Source: Caenimonas soli | GTDB taxonomy: Bacteria > Pseudomonadota > Gammaproteobacteria > Burkholderiales > Burkholderiaceae_C | Assembly: GCF_013155545.1 (NCBI RefSeq) | Contig: NZ_JABJVV010000022.1 | Location: forward strand, 34,668-98,667 | DNA: 64,000 bases | Reading direction: 5' to 3' | In this document: positions 32,051 through 42,287 of the stretch, piece after piece | Layout: each line of letters starts with the position of its first letter | Position numbering within the stretch: position 1 is the stretch's first letter | Translations under genes and position numbers: made by a program | The notes under the pieces: model-generated | What the model saw: only the letters and a program-made list of their open reading frames with translations | Told to the model about the DNA's origin: nothing | Databases searched by the model: none

Positions 32051-32443
32051 GTGAGCACGACTGGGTTGAAGGTGCTGGTGATCGACGACAGCAATACCAT
32101 CCGGCGCAGTGCGGAGATATTCCTGAAGCAGGGCGGCCACGATGTTCTCTTGGCCGAAGACGGGTTCGACGCGTTGGCGAAAGTCAACGACTACCAGCCC
32201 AACCTGATCTTCTGCGACATCCTCATGCCCCGCCTCGATGGCTACCAGACTTGCGCGATCATCAAGCGCAACGCCAAATTCGCGTCAGTACCGGTGGTGA
32301 TGCTTTCATCCAAAGACGGCGTCTTCGACAAGGCGCGCGGCCGGATGGTGGGCTCGCAGGATTACCTGACCAAACCGTTTACCAAGGACCAGCTGTTGCA
32401 GACCGTGCAGCAGTTCGGGGCCGCAAAAGAAGGAGTGATGTGA
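32051..32443 (+). CDS. pilG: Twitching-motility response regulator PilG
   Basis: 130-aa single-domain receiver: LKVLVIDDSNTIRRSAEIFL, phospho-acceptor Asp in ILFCDILMPRLDGYQTC, and Lys in YLTKPF. This is the PilG type (CheY-like regulator acting on pilus extension). The GTG at 32051 follows a good Shine-Dalgarno GAGGAG (32036-32041) at 9 bases; a TTG at 32003 would lengthen it with a weakly conserved tail, so the GTG is preferred. Stop and the pilH start overlap (TGATG). Confidence 0.93.
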   Translation: MSTTGLKVLVIDDSNTIRRSAEIFLKQGGHDVLLAEDGFDALAKVNDYQPNLIFCDILMPRLDGYQTCAIIKRNAKFASVPVVMLSSKDGVFDKARGRMVGSQDYLTKPFTKDQLLQTVQQFGAAKEGVM

Positions 32444-32808
32444 TGGCTATAAAAAAAGTCCTCGTTGTGGATGATTCCAAGACCGAGTTGATGTTCATGA
32501 CGGACCTGCTGCAAAAGAACGGCTTCGCCGTGAAGACGGCCGAGAACGCCGAAGATGCGTTCCGCCGCCTGGCAGAGGAAAAGCCCGACCTGATCCTGAT
32601 GGACGTCGTGATGCCGGGCCAGAACGGCTTCCAGCTCACCCGCGCCATCACCCGCGATCCGCTCTACGCCGACGTGCCGATCATCATGTGCACCAGCAAG
32701 AACCAGGAAACCGACCGGGTCTGGGGCATGCGGCAGGGCGCGCGCGACTACATCACCAAGCCGGTGGATGCCGACGAGCTCATGGCCAAGATCAAGGCCC
32801 TGAGCTGA
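32443..32808 (+). CDS. pilH: Twitching-motility response regulator PilH
   Basis: 121-aa CheY-like receiver with VLVVDDSKTELMFM, Asp in LILMDVVMPGQNGFQLTRA, and Lys in YITKPVD. PilH and PilG are the paired regulators of the Chp system that set the balance between pilus extension and retraction. The ATG overlaps the pilG stop. It precedes pilI by 18 bp. Confidence 0.93.
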   Translation: MAIKKVLVVDDSKTELMFMTDLLQKNGFAVKTAENAEDAFRRLAEEKPDLILMDVVMPGQNGFQLTRAITRDPLYADVPIIMCTSKNQETDRVWGMRQGARDYITKPVDADELMAKIKALS

Positions 32809-32826
32809 CACCCACAGCGGCAGACA

Positions 32827-33357
32827 ATGGCCAACCGCGAAGCTCTTAGAGATCTCCAAAGCCGGCTGGCAAGCCGCTTGCAGGCCGCTCGCACTGAAGG
32901 CGTGCAGGCCTCGTGGCTGGCCGTGGAATCGGCAGGGGCCAAATACCTGTTCCCGCTCGCGCAGTCGGGCGAGATTTTCCCGTTCGCCAGCGCCCAGCCG
33001 GTGCCCTATACCCAGGCCTGGTTCCTGGGCGTGGCCAACCTGCGCGGGGGCCTGTACGGAGTGGTGGACCTGGCCGGCTTCGTCGCCGGCCGCGCGCCCG
33101 CCATGCGATCCGATGCGACGCGCGCCGAGTCCCGGCTGGTCGCGCTCAACGCCATGCTCGAAGTCAATTGCGCCCTGCTGATCGATCGGCTGGCGGGCCT
33201 GCGCAGCCTTGACGCTTTTTCCTCCTCGAGCGAGCCCCCAGAAGGCTCGCCGGGTTATTTCGGCAGCGGCTACACCGATGCCAATGGCGCGTACTGGCAG
33301 GAAATCAACCTCCAGGCGCTGTCGCAACAACCCCAGTTCCTGAGCATCAGCGCTTAA
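32827..33357 (+). CDS. pilI: CheW-like adaptor PilI
   Basis: 176-aa CheW-domain protein that couples the receptor PilJ to the histidine kinase ChpA. LAVESAGAKYLFPLAQSGEIFPF and the conserved WFLGVANLRGGLYGVVDLAGFV segment mark the CheW fold. Normal size for PilI (about 175-180). Ends 23 bp before pilJ. Confidence 0.92.
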   Translation: MANREALRDLQSRLASRLQAARTEGVQASWLAVESAGAKYLFPLAQSGEIFPFASAQPVPYTQAWFLGVANLRGGLYGVVDLAGFVAGRAPAMRSDATRAESRLVALNAMLEVNCALLIDRLAGLRSLDAFSSSSEPPEGSPGYFGSGYTDANGAYWQEINLQALSQQPQFLSISA

Positions 33358-33380
33358 GTATTCCCCGGAAGGCCTGCATC

Positions 33381-35681
33381 ATGTCAGTCGTTGACCAACT
33401 CAAAAACCTCTTCTCGAAAAAGTCCGACGAGTCGTCGTCGCTGCAAACCGGCGGCGAGTTGAGCCTGGCGATGCCCGATCGGTCGGTGGACTCCATGGCC
33501 ACCGGTTCGATGGAGGCGCACAGCAGCAACAACGCCGTCTCGATGGGCCCGGCCGATCCCGACAGCGTGGCCGAGGACGACTCGATCGCGCCCCTGGAAA
33601 CCGCCGAGGAAGCCGAACTGATCTCGGTGCCGCTGCTTGGGCGGCGCACCACCGTCACGCACCAGCGAATCCTGTTCACCCTGCTGGCCCTGGCCCTGGT
33701 GGTCTTGGGCTCGGTGGCCGTCTTCGCGGTGCGCCAGGCGGATACGGTCGCCCAGCAGATGGCCGGTACCGGCCAGTCGTTGATGCAGTCGCAGCGTCTC
33801 GCCAAGTCGGTTTCGCAGGCACTGGTGGGTAGCGCGCAGGCCTTCCCCGACGTGAAGGAAAGCGCCGACGTGCTGGCCAAGACGGTGCGCGGGCTGCGCA
33901 ACGGCGACGAGGCATTGCGCCTGCACCCGGTGCAGTCCGAGTTCCATGAAGACGTCGAGAAGATCGTTCCGCTGATGGAGCGCGCCGAAAAGAACGCCGC
34001 CACCGTGATGAGCCAGCAGAAGATCCTGACGCAGGTGGGCAACGCTCTGCGCACGATTAACCGCCAGTCGTCCGACCTGCTGGAAATCGCCGAGACCGTG
34101 TCGTCGCTCAAGCTGCAGCAGAACGCGGCCCCGGCGGAAATCTCCGCCGCCGGCCAGCTGGTGATGTTGACGCAGCGTATCGGCAAGTCGGCCAACGAAT
34201 TCCTGACCATGGAAGGCGTGAGCCCCGAGGCCGTGTTCCTGCTGGGCAAGGACTTGAACTCCTTCAAGGAAATCGCGCAGGGCCTGCTCGATGGCAGCCC
34301 CGAGCTGCGGCTGGCCGGCTCCAAGGATCCCCAGACCCGCGAGCGCCTGGAGGCGCTGATGAAGCTATACGAGCAGACCCGCACGCAGGCCGGCGCCATC
34401 CTGGGCAACCTGCAGGGCCTGGTGTCCGCACGTGAAGCGCAGGCAGCGATCATTGCCGACAGCGAACCGCTGCGCCGCTCGATGGAAGAGCTGCAGGGCA
34501 AGCTGTCCGCGCAGACCGGCCTGGGCGCAGGCGCGCTGACGGCCCTGGGCCTGTCGTCGATCTTCGCCATCCTGTGCGCGGTCGGATTGGCCTATGTGCA
34601 GCTGCAGGACAGCCGCAAACGCCAGACGGTGGCCGAACAGCAGCGGCTGGAAGCCGAGCAGCAGGAGCAGGAAGCTAAGCGCGTGAACGACGCCAACCAG
34701 GCGGCCATTTTGCGATTGATGAACGAACTGCAGACAGTGGCCGAAGGCGACTTGACGCAGGAAGCCACCGTGACCGAGGACATCACGGGCGCCATCGCCG
34801 ACTCGGTGAACTACACGGTGGAAGAGTTGCGCCAGCTGGTGGGCAACGTGCAGAACACGGCGACCAAGGTGGCACAGACGACGGCCCAGGTGGAAAGCAC
34901 GTCCACCGAGCTGCTCGCGGCCTCCACCGAGCAGCTGCGCGAAATTCGCGAAACCGGCCAGTCGGTGCTCGACATGGCCGGCCGAATCAACCAGGTGTCG
35001 GGCCAGGCGCAGGAATCGGCCCAGGTGGCGCGGCAATCGCTGCAAGCCGCCGAGTCGGGCCTCGCGGCCGTGCAGAACGCCATCGGCGGTATGAACTCCA
35101 TCCGCGACCAGATCCAGGAAACCTCCAAGCGGATCAAGCGGCTGGGCGAATCGTCCCAGGAGATCGGCGAAATCACCGAACTGATTTCCGACATTACCGA
35201 ACAGACCAACGTGCTGGCGCTCAACGCAGCCATCCAGGCGGCGTCCGCCGGTGAAGCCGGACGAGGCTTCTCGGTGGTGGCCGAAGAAGTGCAGCGCCTG
35301 GCTGAACGCTCCGCCGACGCCACGCGCCAGATCTCGGCGCTGGTGAAAGCCATTCAGACCGACACGCAGGATGCGGTGGCCGCCATGGAACGCTCCACGC
35401 AGGGTGTGGTGGAAGGGGCCAAGCTGTCCGACAACGCGGGTACCGCGCTGACCGAGATCGACCAGGTGTCACGCCGCCTCGCCGAGCTGATTGAGCAGAT
35501 TTCCGCCTCGGCGTCAAAAGAAGCCGAATCCGCCAACGTGGTGGCCGGCAACATCCAGCACATTTTCGCGGTGACGGAACAAACCGGCGAGGGCACGCGC
35601 TCCACGGCGCAGCAGGTGCGTGAGCTCTCGCGCATGGCCGAAGAGCTTCGCCAGTCGGTCTCCCGGTTCAAGATCGCATAA
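33381..35681 (+). CDS. pilJ: Methyl-accepting chemotaxis protein PilJ
   Basis: 766-aa transmembrane receptor of the Pil-Chp surface-sensing system. After an acidic/serine-rich cytoplasmic leader (about 90 residues, longer than in P. aeruginosa PilJ), TM1 lies near 95-117, two PilJ-type ligand regions fill the periplasm (about 118-380), TM2 lies near 383-408, a long helical HAMP-like linker follows, and the signalling hairpin (near 600-645) has the conserved EQTNVLALNAAIQAASAGEAGRGFSVVA. No CheB or CheR gene is present here. Part of pilG-pilH-pilI-pilJ-chpA. Confidence 0.93.
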   Translation: MSVVDQLKNLFSKKSDESSSLQTGGELSLAMPDRSVDSMATGSMEAHSSNNAVSMGPADPDSVAEDDSIAPLETAEEAELISVPLLGRRTTVTHQRILFTLLALALVVLGSVAVFAVRQADTVAQQMAGTGQSLMQSQRLAKSVSQALVGSAQAFPDVKESADVLAKTVRGLRNGDEALRLHPVQSEFHEDVEKIVPLMERAEKNAATVMSQQKILTQVGNALRTINRQSSDLLEIAETVSSLKLQQNAAPAEISAAGQLVMLTQRIGKSANEFLTMEGVSPEAVFLLGKDLNSFKEIAQGLLDGSPELRLAGSKDPQTRERLEALMKLYEQTRTQAGAILGNLQGLVSAREAQAAIIADSEPLRRSMEELQGKLSAQTGLGAGALTALGLSSIFAILCAVGLAYVQLQDSRKRQTVAEQQRLEAEQQEQEAKRVNDANQAAILRLMNELQTVAEGDLTQEATVTEDITGAIADSVNYTVEELRQLVGNVQNTATKVAQTTAQVESTSTELLAASTEQLREIRETGQSVLDMAGRINQVSGQAQESAQVARQSLQAAESGLAAVQNAIGGMNSIRDQIQETSKRIKRLGESSQEIGEITELISDITEQTNVLALNAAIQAASAGEAGRGFSVVAEEVQRLAERSADATRQISALVKAIQTDTQDAVAAMERSTQGVVEGAKLSDNAGTALTEIDQVSRRLAELIEQISASASKEAESANVVAGNIQHIFAVTEQTGEGTRSTAQQVRELSRMAEELRQSVSRFKIA

Positions 35682-35737
35682 GGCGTTCTTCACTACATAG
35701 CAGTTTGCTTCCCGTCCCGTCCTAGCCAGAGCTTTTC

Positions 35738-38700
35738 ATGCAAGCCAACGAAACCGATCTTGATCTGGCAACCAATGACCTGGGCCCCTTGGCCTGGGTG
35801 CTGGACGAACTGCGCAAGTCGCTCGACTCCGCGTCCGCCGCGCTGCGCCGATTCGTGCGCGATACCGGCATGGCGCGCGGTTCGGACATGGCTTCGGTCG
35901 ATGAGGGCCAGCTGCGCATCGCGCGGCAGCAACTGCACCAGGCGGTTGGCGCCCTCGAGATGGTGGGCCTGGGCGCGCCGGCGCACATCCTGCGATCGAT
36001 GGAAGCGGCTGTGCAGAAGTTCATCGAGCGGCCCGAGCTGTGCAACGAGACCTCTGCCGCCAAGGTGGAACGCGCCGGCTTCGCGCTGACCGAATACCTC
36101 GAAGGCGTGCTGCTGGGCAAGCCGGCCACGGCCGTGGCCCTGTTTCCCCAGTACCGCGACGTGCAGGAGCTGGCGGGGGCCGACCGCATTCACCCGGCCG
36201 ACTTGTGGGCGCTGGAGTGGCGCTGGAACGAACCCCAGACGCCGGCCGTTGCCGAAGCGCTCATCTACGACCAGGCCGTGCGCTCGCGCATGGACCAGGC
36301 CGTGCTGAAGCTGGTGAAGACCGGCGACGCCGCCGCTGCAGGCGAACTCGTCAAGGTCAGCCTCTCGCTGGCTGCCACGCAGGCTGCGCGCCAGCCCAAG
36401 ATTTTCTGGAAGATCTGTGCGGGCTACTTCGAGGCCCTGGCGCTCGGCTTGTTGCCGCTCGATCTGTATGTGAAGCGGGCGGCTTCGCGCGTGCTGCTGC
36501 AATATGCGTCGCTCGCCAAAGGCGAGCTCGGCGTGTCCGACAGGCTGGCTCAAGACCTCGTTTTCTTCTGCTCGCAGGCGGTTCCCGCCAGCGCGGCCGA
36601 TGGCCCGTCGCTCCAGGGTGTGCGCCTGGCCTGGGGCCTGGCGCGATTCGCGCCTGTCGACTACCAGACCGCGCAGTACGGGCGCTTCGATCCCGTGCTG
36701 TTGGCCCAGGCGCGCAAGCGCATCGTGGTCGCCAAGGAAACCTGGTCGGGCCTGTCCGGCGGCGACGCCGGAAAGATCAAGGGCGTCGCCGACCAGTTCC
36801 ACCTGGTGAGCGACTCCCTGGTCAAGCTGCATCCGCCGAGCGGGCCGCTGGCGCAGGCGCTGAACAACGTGGTCGAAGCCGTGGTGAGATCGGCACGTGC
36901 GCCCGGCCCCGAGCTCGCCATGGAAGTGGCCACCGCCGTGCTGTACCTCGAGGCGGCGTTCGAAGATCTGGATCCGGCGGACGCACAACTGGCCGCACGT
37001 ACGGCGCGGCTGGCCGAACGGCTGGACACCGTGCGCCAGGGCGGACAGCCCGAGGCGCTCGAGCCCTGGATGGAGGAGCTGTACCGCCGCGTCAGCGACC
37101 GCCAGACCATGGGCAGCGTGGTCGGCGAATTGCGCGGAACGTTGAGCGAACTGGAAAAAGTGCTGGACCAGTTCTTCCGCAATCTCCAGGACAAGACGCC
37201 GCTGCGCGACGCGCCGGGCCACCTGTCGCAGATGCGCGGAGTTCTGTCGGTGCTGGGCCTGGACCAGGCGGCCCAGGCCGTGCTGCGCATGCGTGAGGCT
37301 GTCGAGGAAATCATGGTCACCGAGATCGACGAGGAGCAGGTCCGCGCGGCAGGCACCTTCGAAAAGCTCGGCAACAACCTGGGCGCCCTCGGTTTCCTGA
37401 TCGACATGCTCAATTACCAGCCGGCGCTGGCCAAGAAGCTGTTCGTCTATGACGACAGCACCGGCGAGCTCCGGCCCTTGATGGGCCGCGCCGGCCACAC
37501 GGCGCAAGAAGCGCCGCCGGCGGCGACCAGCGAGCTGTCACTGGAAGTGAATGCTCTTGTGAGCGCCGTGGAACCCGGCGCTTCGCGCGAGAACCTCACG
37601 GCGCAGCTCGACGCCATCGCCGCCCATGCGGTGCTGGCCGAGCAGACCGGTATCGCCCATTCCGCCCGTGAGGCGGCCGCGGCCGTGTCGGCGCAGGACA
37701 CTGGCGCCGCCGTAGCCGCCCTGACCAACCTGGCGGCTGCCGTCAAACCGCCGGCAGCGGTCATGCCGCCAGCGGCGACCGAGCCCGACGTCGAAGAAGA
37801 CGACCTGCGGGACATCTTCCTGGAGGAGGCGCGGGAAGTCGTGCAAAACGGCCTGACCGCCATCGCGGCCCTGAAGGCCAATCCGGGCGACGCATCCGAG
37901 CTGACCACCTTGCGCCGCGCCTTCCATACGCTCAAGGGAAGCTCGCGAATGGTCGGCCTGACCGAGTTCGGCGAAGCCGCTTGGTCGCTCGAGCAGGTGC
38001 TCAACACCTGGCTGGCCGACCAGAAGACGGCCACCGAGGATCTGTGCACCTTGTCGGGCGATGCCATGCAAGCTTTCGGCCGCTGGACCGAAGACATTGC
38101 CAACCAGACCGATGGCGCCTGGAAGGCCTCCCAGTTCCGTGGGCCGGCCGATGCGATGCGCACCGAAAACCGGCTGGTGCCCCTGGCCATGCCGGCACCC
38201 GCCGAGCCGGTTGCCGCCCCCATTGCCATTGAATTCGAGCTGGCGCCCGAAGCCATCGAAGCTTTCTCCTTCGAAGCCACGCAGGTGATTCGCGACGAGC
38301 CGCCACTGGCAGCCGAGCTCCCCCCGGCCGAACTGCCGCCGGACTTCGAGTTCGACATGTCTCCCACGGTGACCCAGCCGGCGCCCGCGCCCGTCGAGAT
38401 CGACGGCATCGACTTCGGCAGCCTCGCCGCCGTCTCGTCCTCGGCGGCCGAGCAGCCGCCAGCGCCCGCCGACGAATTGATCATCGACATGGCAGATTTC
38501 GCCATGCCGGAGCCGTCGCCCGAAGCGCCGGCACCCGTGCCCGAGCCGATCGCGCTGGATGACTTCGCGTTCGACCTGGCTGATATGCATCCCGAGCCGG
38601 CGGCATCCGAGGCCGACGAACAGGTCAAGGTCATCGGGTCTCTGCGCATCGGCATCCCGCTGTACAACGTGTACCTCAATGAGGCGGACGAATGGTCGCG

Positions 38701-41650
38701 CCGGCTCGCCACCGAAGTGGCCGAGTGGGCCCTGGAGCTGAACCAGCCGGTGCCGGATTCGACCGTGGGCCTGGCCCACGCCTTGGCGGGCAGTTCCGCC
38801 ACGGTGGGGTTTCACACGCTTTCCGATGTGGCCCGGGCGCTGGAAAACGCCCTGGAACACACCCAGTCCCTGGCCTATGGCACCGTGCAGCATGGCAAGG
38901 CTTTCATCGATGCGTCCGAAGAAATCCGGCGGCTGCTGCACCAGTTCGCGGCCGGCTTCCTGAAAGAGCCCAACACGGGTGTCATCGACGCGCTCCAGGC
39001 TTTGAAGGAGCTGCAGATCCCGCAACGCGCGGACCTGCCCGAGGACGAGCCGTTCAGCGATTTCGCCGGTCTCGAACCGCCGCCGCCGCAGGCCGAGCCG
39101 ATTGTGGTGGCGGCGCCCGTCGTGCGCCCGGAACCGCCCGCCGTGCCGGTCCCGACCGTCGCAGCCCGCGTCGTGCCAGTGTTCACGCCCATGCCGGAGG
39201 CGCCGGCGGCCAGTGCCGAGAGCCGCAACGTCGCCGACTTCGGCGACGACCAGGACGACATCGACATCGTCGACGCGATCGACCCCGACCTGCTCCCGAT
39301 CTTCGAGGAAGAGGCGATCGAGCTCATGCCCCAGCTCGGCGGCGCGCTGCGCCAATGGACGGCGCGGCCCGACAACCGCAGCGCCCGCGACGAAGTGTTG
39401 CGGGCCTTGCACACCCTCAAGGGCAGCGCGCGGCTGGCCGGCGCCTTGCGGCTGGGCGAACTCGCCCACCGCCTGGAATCGGCGATCGAGCGCCTGGGCT
39501 CCGAGGGAGTGTCCGCGGCGGACGTAGAGCCTTTACTCCACCTCTTCGACGGCATGCAGGGCAACTTCGACGTCCTGCGCGCCAGCGGCGGGCTGCCGGT
39601 CGGCGTCGAGGCGCCGCTCCAGCCCGCGGCCGAGGTTGAGATCGATGTGCCCCAACAGGCCACGCCTGTTGCGCCCGGGGCTGAGGCCCCGGCTGCCCAG
39701 CCTGGTGCCGCCGCGCCGCCGACGCGGGCGCTGCTGGCCCGGCCCGTGGTCACCAATCTGGCGCCGCAGCGCGCCGCCTCGAACCAGGCTGTGCGCGTTC
39801 GCTCGCAGTTGCTGGACCGCCTGGTCAACCAGGCCGGCGAGGTGATGATCACGCGTTCGCGCCTGGAGGCCGAGTTGCGCCAGCTGCGTGGCTCGCTCAC
39901 CGACCTGACGGGCAACCTGGATCGCCTGCGCGCCCAGTTGCGCGACATCGAGCTGCAGGCCGAGTCGCAGATGCAGTCGCGCCTGGCCCAGGCCAAGGAT
40001 TCGGCGGCCGGCTTCGACCCCCTTGAGTTCGACCGGTTCACGCGGGTGCAGGAGCTGACCCGCATGATGGCCGAGTCGGTCAACGACGTGGCCACCGTGC
40101 AGCGCAACCTGCAGCGCACCGTGGAGTCCACCGAAGACGATTTGATCGCGCAGGCGCGCCAGACGCGCGAACTGCAACGCGACCTGCTGCGCACCCGCAT
40201 GGTGGAGTTCGAGGGCATCGCCGACCGCCTCTACCGCGTGATCCGCCTGGCTTCCAAGGAAACCGGCAAGCAGGTGAAACTGGACATCACCGGCGGCTCC
40301 ATCGAAATGGACCGCGGCGTGCTGGACCGGATGACGCCGGCGTTCGAGCACCTGCTGCGCAACTGCGTGGCCCACGGAATCGAGGATCCAGCGGTGCGCG
40401 TGGCGGCGGGCAAGGACCCGACCGGCACCATCCTGATCGGCCTGCATCACGAAGGCAACGACGTGTCGGTCGAATTCCGCGACGACGGCGCCGGCCTGAA
40501 CCTGCCGCGCATCCGCGAGAAGGCCTTGCAGCAGGGCATGATTACGCCGGGCCAGGAGGTGAGCGACCAAGACGCCGCCAACCTGATCTTCCTGCCTGGC
40601 TTCTCCACCGCGGCGACCATCACCGAACTGGCCGGCCGAGGCATCGGCATGGATGTGGTGCGTTCCGAAGTCAATGCGCTGGGTGGCCGGATCGAAACGA
40701 CCACGCAGCCCGGCCAGGGCACCAACTTCAAGCTGGTGCTGCCGCTCACGACGGCTGTGACGCAGGTGGTGATGATCCGCAGCGGCAACCTGTCCATCGG
40801 CGTGCCCGCCAACGTGGTGGAAATCGTCCGCCGCGCCCCGGCCAAGGAAGTGCAGCAGGCCTACAACACCGGCTTCTACGAGCTGGGTGGCGACCAATTG
40901 CCTTTCTTCTGGTCCGGCGCACTGCTGCAGGCTTCGCAGCGCAGCACCGAGCAGCAGACCAAGACGCTGCCCGTGGTGGTGTTCCGAAGCGCCGCTCAGC
41001 GTATCGCCATGCACGTGGACGAAGTGCTGGGCAACCAGGAAGTGGTGGTGAAGAACCTCGGGCCGCAGCTGGCCCGCCTGCCCGGCTTGGCCGGCATGAC
41101 CGTGCTGGCTTCCGGCGCCGTGGTGCTGATCTACAACCCGGTGGCGCTCACGGCGGTGTACGGCGAGCAGGCACGCCAGCTCAGCGCGGACCATGCCCAG
41201 CCCCACATGCTGGAGCAGAGCGGTGCGGGAGCCCGCATGCCGGCCGTGCCGATGGCGCCGGCGGCGCCCCAGATCCCGCTGGTCCTGGTGGTCGACGATT
41301 CCATCACCGTTCGCCGCGTGACGCAGCGCCTGCTGCAGCGCGAAGGCTATCGCGTATCGATGGCCGCCGACGGGCTGCAGGCGCTCGAGCGCCTGGCGGA
41401 AGAAAAGCCCACTGTGGTGCTGTCGGACATCGAGATGCCGCGCATGGACGGGTTCGACCTGGCGCGCAACATCCGCGGCGATCAGCGGCTGAAAGACCTG
41501 CCCATCATCATGATCACCTCGCGCATCGCCGAGAAGCATCGCGAGCACGCCAAGGAACTGGGCGTCGACCACTACCTCGGCAAGCCCTACTCCGAAGAAG
41601 AGCTGCTAAGCCTGGTGAAGCATTACTGCGCCGCCGCCATGCTGACCTGA
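35738..41650 (+). CDS. chpA: Hybrid CheA-type histidine kinase ChpA (PilL)
   Basis: 1970-aa kinase of the Pil-Chp system. The N-terminal half is mostly alpha-helical, with phosphotransfer (Hpt) sites at FHTLKGSSR (His about 730), HALAGSSATVG (about 1014, degenerate) and LHTLKGSARLAG (about 1225), separated by Pro/Ala/Glu linkers. CheA dimerisation (LLDRLVNQAGEVMI, from about 1353), HATPase (HLLRNCVAHGIED about 1537; GRGIGMDVV about 1634), CheW-like (about 1665-1810) and a C-terminal receiver (LVVDDSITVRR, Asp in LSDIEMPRMDG near 1897, Lys in LGKPYS near 1949) follow. P. aeruginosa ChpA has more phosphotransfer modules (eight), so this is a reduced version. No pilK or chpBCDE follow. Confidence 0.94.
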   Translation: MQANETDLDLATNDLGPLAWVLDELRKSLDSASAALRRFVRDTGMARGSDMASVDEGQLRIARQQLHQAVGALEMVGLGAPAHILRSMEAAVQKFIERPELCNETSAAKVERAGFALTEYLEGVLLGKPATAVALFPQYRDVQELAGADRIHPADLWALEWRWNEPQTPAVAEALIYDQAVRSRMDQAVLKLVKTGDAAAAGELVKVSLSLAATQAARQPKIFWKICAGYFEALALGLLPLDLYVKRAASRVLLQYASLAKGELGVSDRLAQDLVFFCSQAVPASAADGPSLQGVRLAWGLARFAPVDYQTAQYGRFDPVLLAQARKRIVVAKETWSGLSGGDAGKIKGVADQFHLVSDSLVKLHPPSGPLAQALNNVVEAVVRSARAPGPELAMEVATAVLYLEAAFEDLDPADAQLAARTARLAERLDTVRQGGQPEALEPWMEELYRRVSDRQTMGSVVGELRGTLSELEKVLDQFFRNLQDKTPLRDAPGHLSQMRGVLSVLGLDQAAQAVLRMREAVEEIMVTEIDEEQVRAAGTFEKLGNNLGALGFLIDMLNYQPALAKKLFVYDDSTGELRPLMGRAGHTAQEAPPAATSELSLEVNALVSAVEPGASRENLTAQLDAIAAHAVLAEQTGIAHSAREAAAAVSAQDTGAAVAALTNLAAAVKPPAAVMPPAATEPDVEEDDLRDIFLEEAREVVQNGLTAIAALKANPGDASELTTLRRAFHTLKGSSRMVGLTEFGEAAWSLEQVLNTWLADQKTATEDLCTLSGDAMQAFGRWTEDIANQTDGAWKASQFRGPADAMRTENRLVPLAMPAPAEPVAAPIAIEFELAPEAIEAFSFEATQVIRDEPPLAAELPPAELPPDFEFDMSPTVTQPAPAPVEIDGIDFGSLAAVSSSAAEQPPAPADELIIDMADFAMPEPSPEAPAPVPEPIALDDFAFDLADMHPEPAASEADEQVKVIGSLRIGIPLYNVYLNEADEWSRRLATEVAEWALELNQPVPDSTVGLAHALAGSSATVGFHTLSDVARALENALEHTQSLAYGTVQHGKAFIDASEEIRRLLHQFAAGFLKEPNTGVIDALQALKELQIPQRADLPEDEPFSDFAGLEPPPPQAEPIVVAAPVVRPEPPAVPVPTVAARVVPVFTPMPEAPAASAESRNVADFGDDQDDIDIVDAIDPDLLPIFEEEAIELMPQLGGALRQWTARPDNRSARDEVLRALHTLKGSARLAGALRLGELAHRLESAIERLGSEGVSAADVEPLLHLFDGMQGNFDVLRASGGLPVGVEAPLQPAAEVEIDVPQQATPVAPGAEAPAAQPGAAAPPTRALLARPVVTNLAPQRAASNQAVRVRSQLLDRLVNQAGEVMITRSRLEAELRQLRGSLTDLTGNLDRLRAQLRDIELQAESQMQSRLAQAKDSAAGFDPLEFDRFTRVQELTRMMAESVNDVATVQRNLQRTVESTEDDLIAQARQTRELQRDLLRTRMVEFEGIADRLYRVIRLASKETGKQVKLDITGGSIEMDRGVLDRMTPAFEHLLRNCVAHGIEDPAVRVAAGKDPTGTILIGLHHEGNDVSVEFRDDGAGLNLPRIREKALQQGMITPGQEVSDQDAANLIFLPGFSTAATITELAGRGIGMDVVRSEVNALGGRIETTTQPGQGTNFKLVLPLTTAVTQVVMIRSGNLSIGVPANVVEIVRRAPAKEVQQAYNTGFYELGGDQLPFFWSGALLQASQRSTEQQTKTLPVVVFRSAAQRIAMHVDEVLGNQEVVVKNLGPQLARLPGLAGMTVLASGAVVLIYNPVALTAVYGEQARQLSADHAQPHMLEQSGAGARMPAVPMAPAAPQIPLVLVVDDSITVRRVTQRLLQREGYRVSMAADGLQALERLAEEKPTVVLSDIEMPRMDGFDLARNIRGDQRLKDLPIIMITSRIAEKHREHAKELGVDHYLGKPYSEEELLSLVKHYCAAAMLT

Positions 41651-41687
41651 TCGCGTGCGGCCGGGGGCTTTGCTCTAAAATCGGTGT

Positions 41688-42287
41688 ATGTCCGCCGATG
41701 CCCCCGCAATCAACCTGACGCATCACTTCCTGATTGCGATGCCGGGCCTGGAGGATGATGCCTTTGCCAAGAGCGTGGTGTACCTGTGCGAGCACAGCGC
41801 CCGCGGTGCGCTGGGTCTCGTGATCAACAAGCCCAGCGATATCAATCTAGGCAACCTGTTCGAGAAGGTCGAACTGCCTTTGGGCCGCGACGACCTGGCT
41901 CGCACGCCGGTATTCCAGGGCGGCCCGGTGCAGACCGAGCGCGGTTTCGTCCTGCATGAGGCCGTGTTCGCGGCCGATGCCGCGCCCAACGAGCCGGTCT
42001 ATGCCTCTACCATGACGATCCCCGGCGGCCTGGAGATGACCACTTCCAAGGACGTGCTCGAGGCCTTGTCCACCGGCGCTGGCCCCAAGAAGGTGCTCGT
42101 TTCGCTCGGCTATTCGGCCTGGGGCGAGGGCCAGCTCGAATCGGAGCTGGCTGAAAACAGCTGGCTCACCGTCGGTGCCGATCTGTCCGTGATCTTCGAT
42201 ACGCCGGTGGAAGAGCGCTACGAAAAAGCGCTGTCGCTGCTGGGCCTCCAGTCATGGATGCTCTCGCGAGATGCGGGGCACGCATGA
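41688..42287 (+). CDS. yqgE: YqgE/AlgH (UPF0301) family protein
   Basis: 199-aa protein of the UPF0301/AlgH family with LTHHFLIAMPGLEDDAFAKSVVYLCEHS and GWGEGQLESELAENSWLT-type motifs (here SAWGEGQLESELAENSW). It overlaps ruvX by ATGA. The order yqgE-ruvX-pyrR-pyrB-pyrC' next to the pil-chp operon also occurs in Pseudomonas. Molecular function remains unknown. Confidence 0.95.
   Translation: MSADAPAINLTHHFLIAMPGLEDDAFAKSVVYLCEHSARGALGLVINKPSDINLGNLFEKVELPLGRDDLARTPVFQGGPVQTERGFVLHEAVFAADAAPNEPVYASTMTIPGGLEMTTSKDVLEALSTGAGPKKVLVSLGYSAWGEGQLESELAENSWLTVGADLSVIFDTPVEERYEKALSLLGLQSWMLSRDAGHA

Noticed and set aside
37538..41572. Two long open frames (643 and 679 codons) antisense to chpA
   Set aside because: Shadow frames of chpA in a high-GC genome; no start context, no domain motif.
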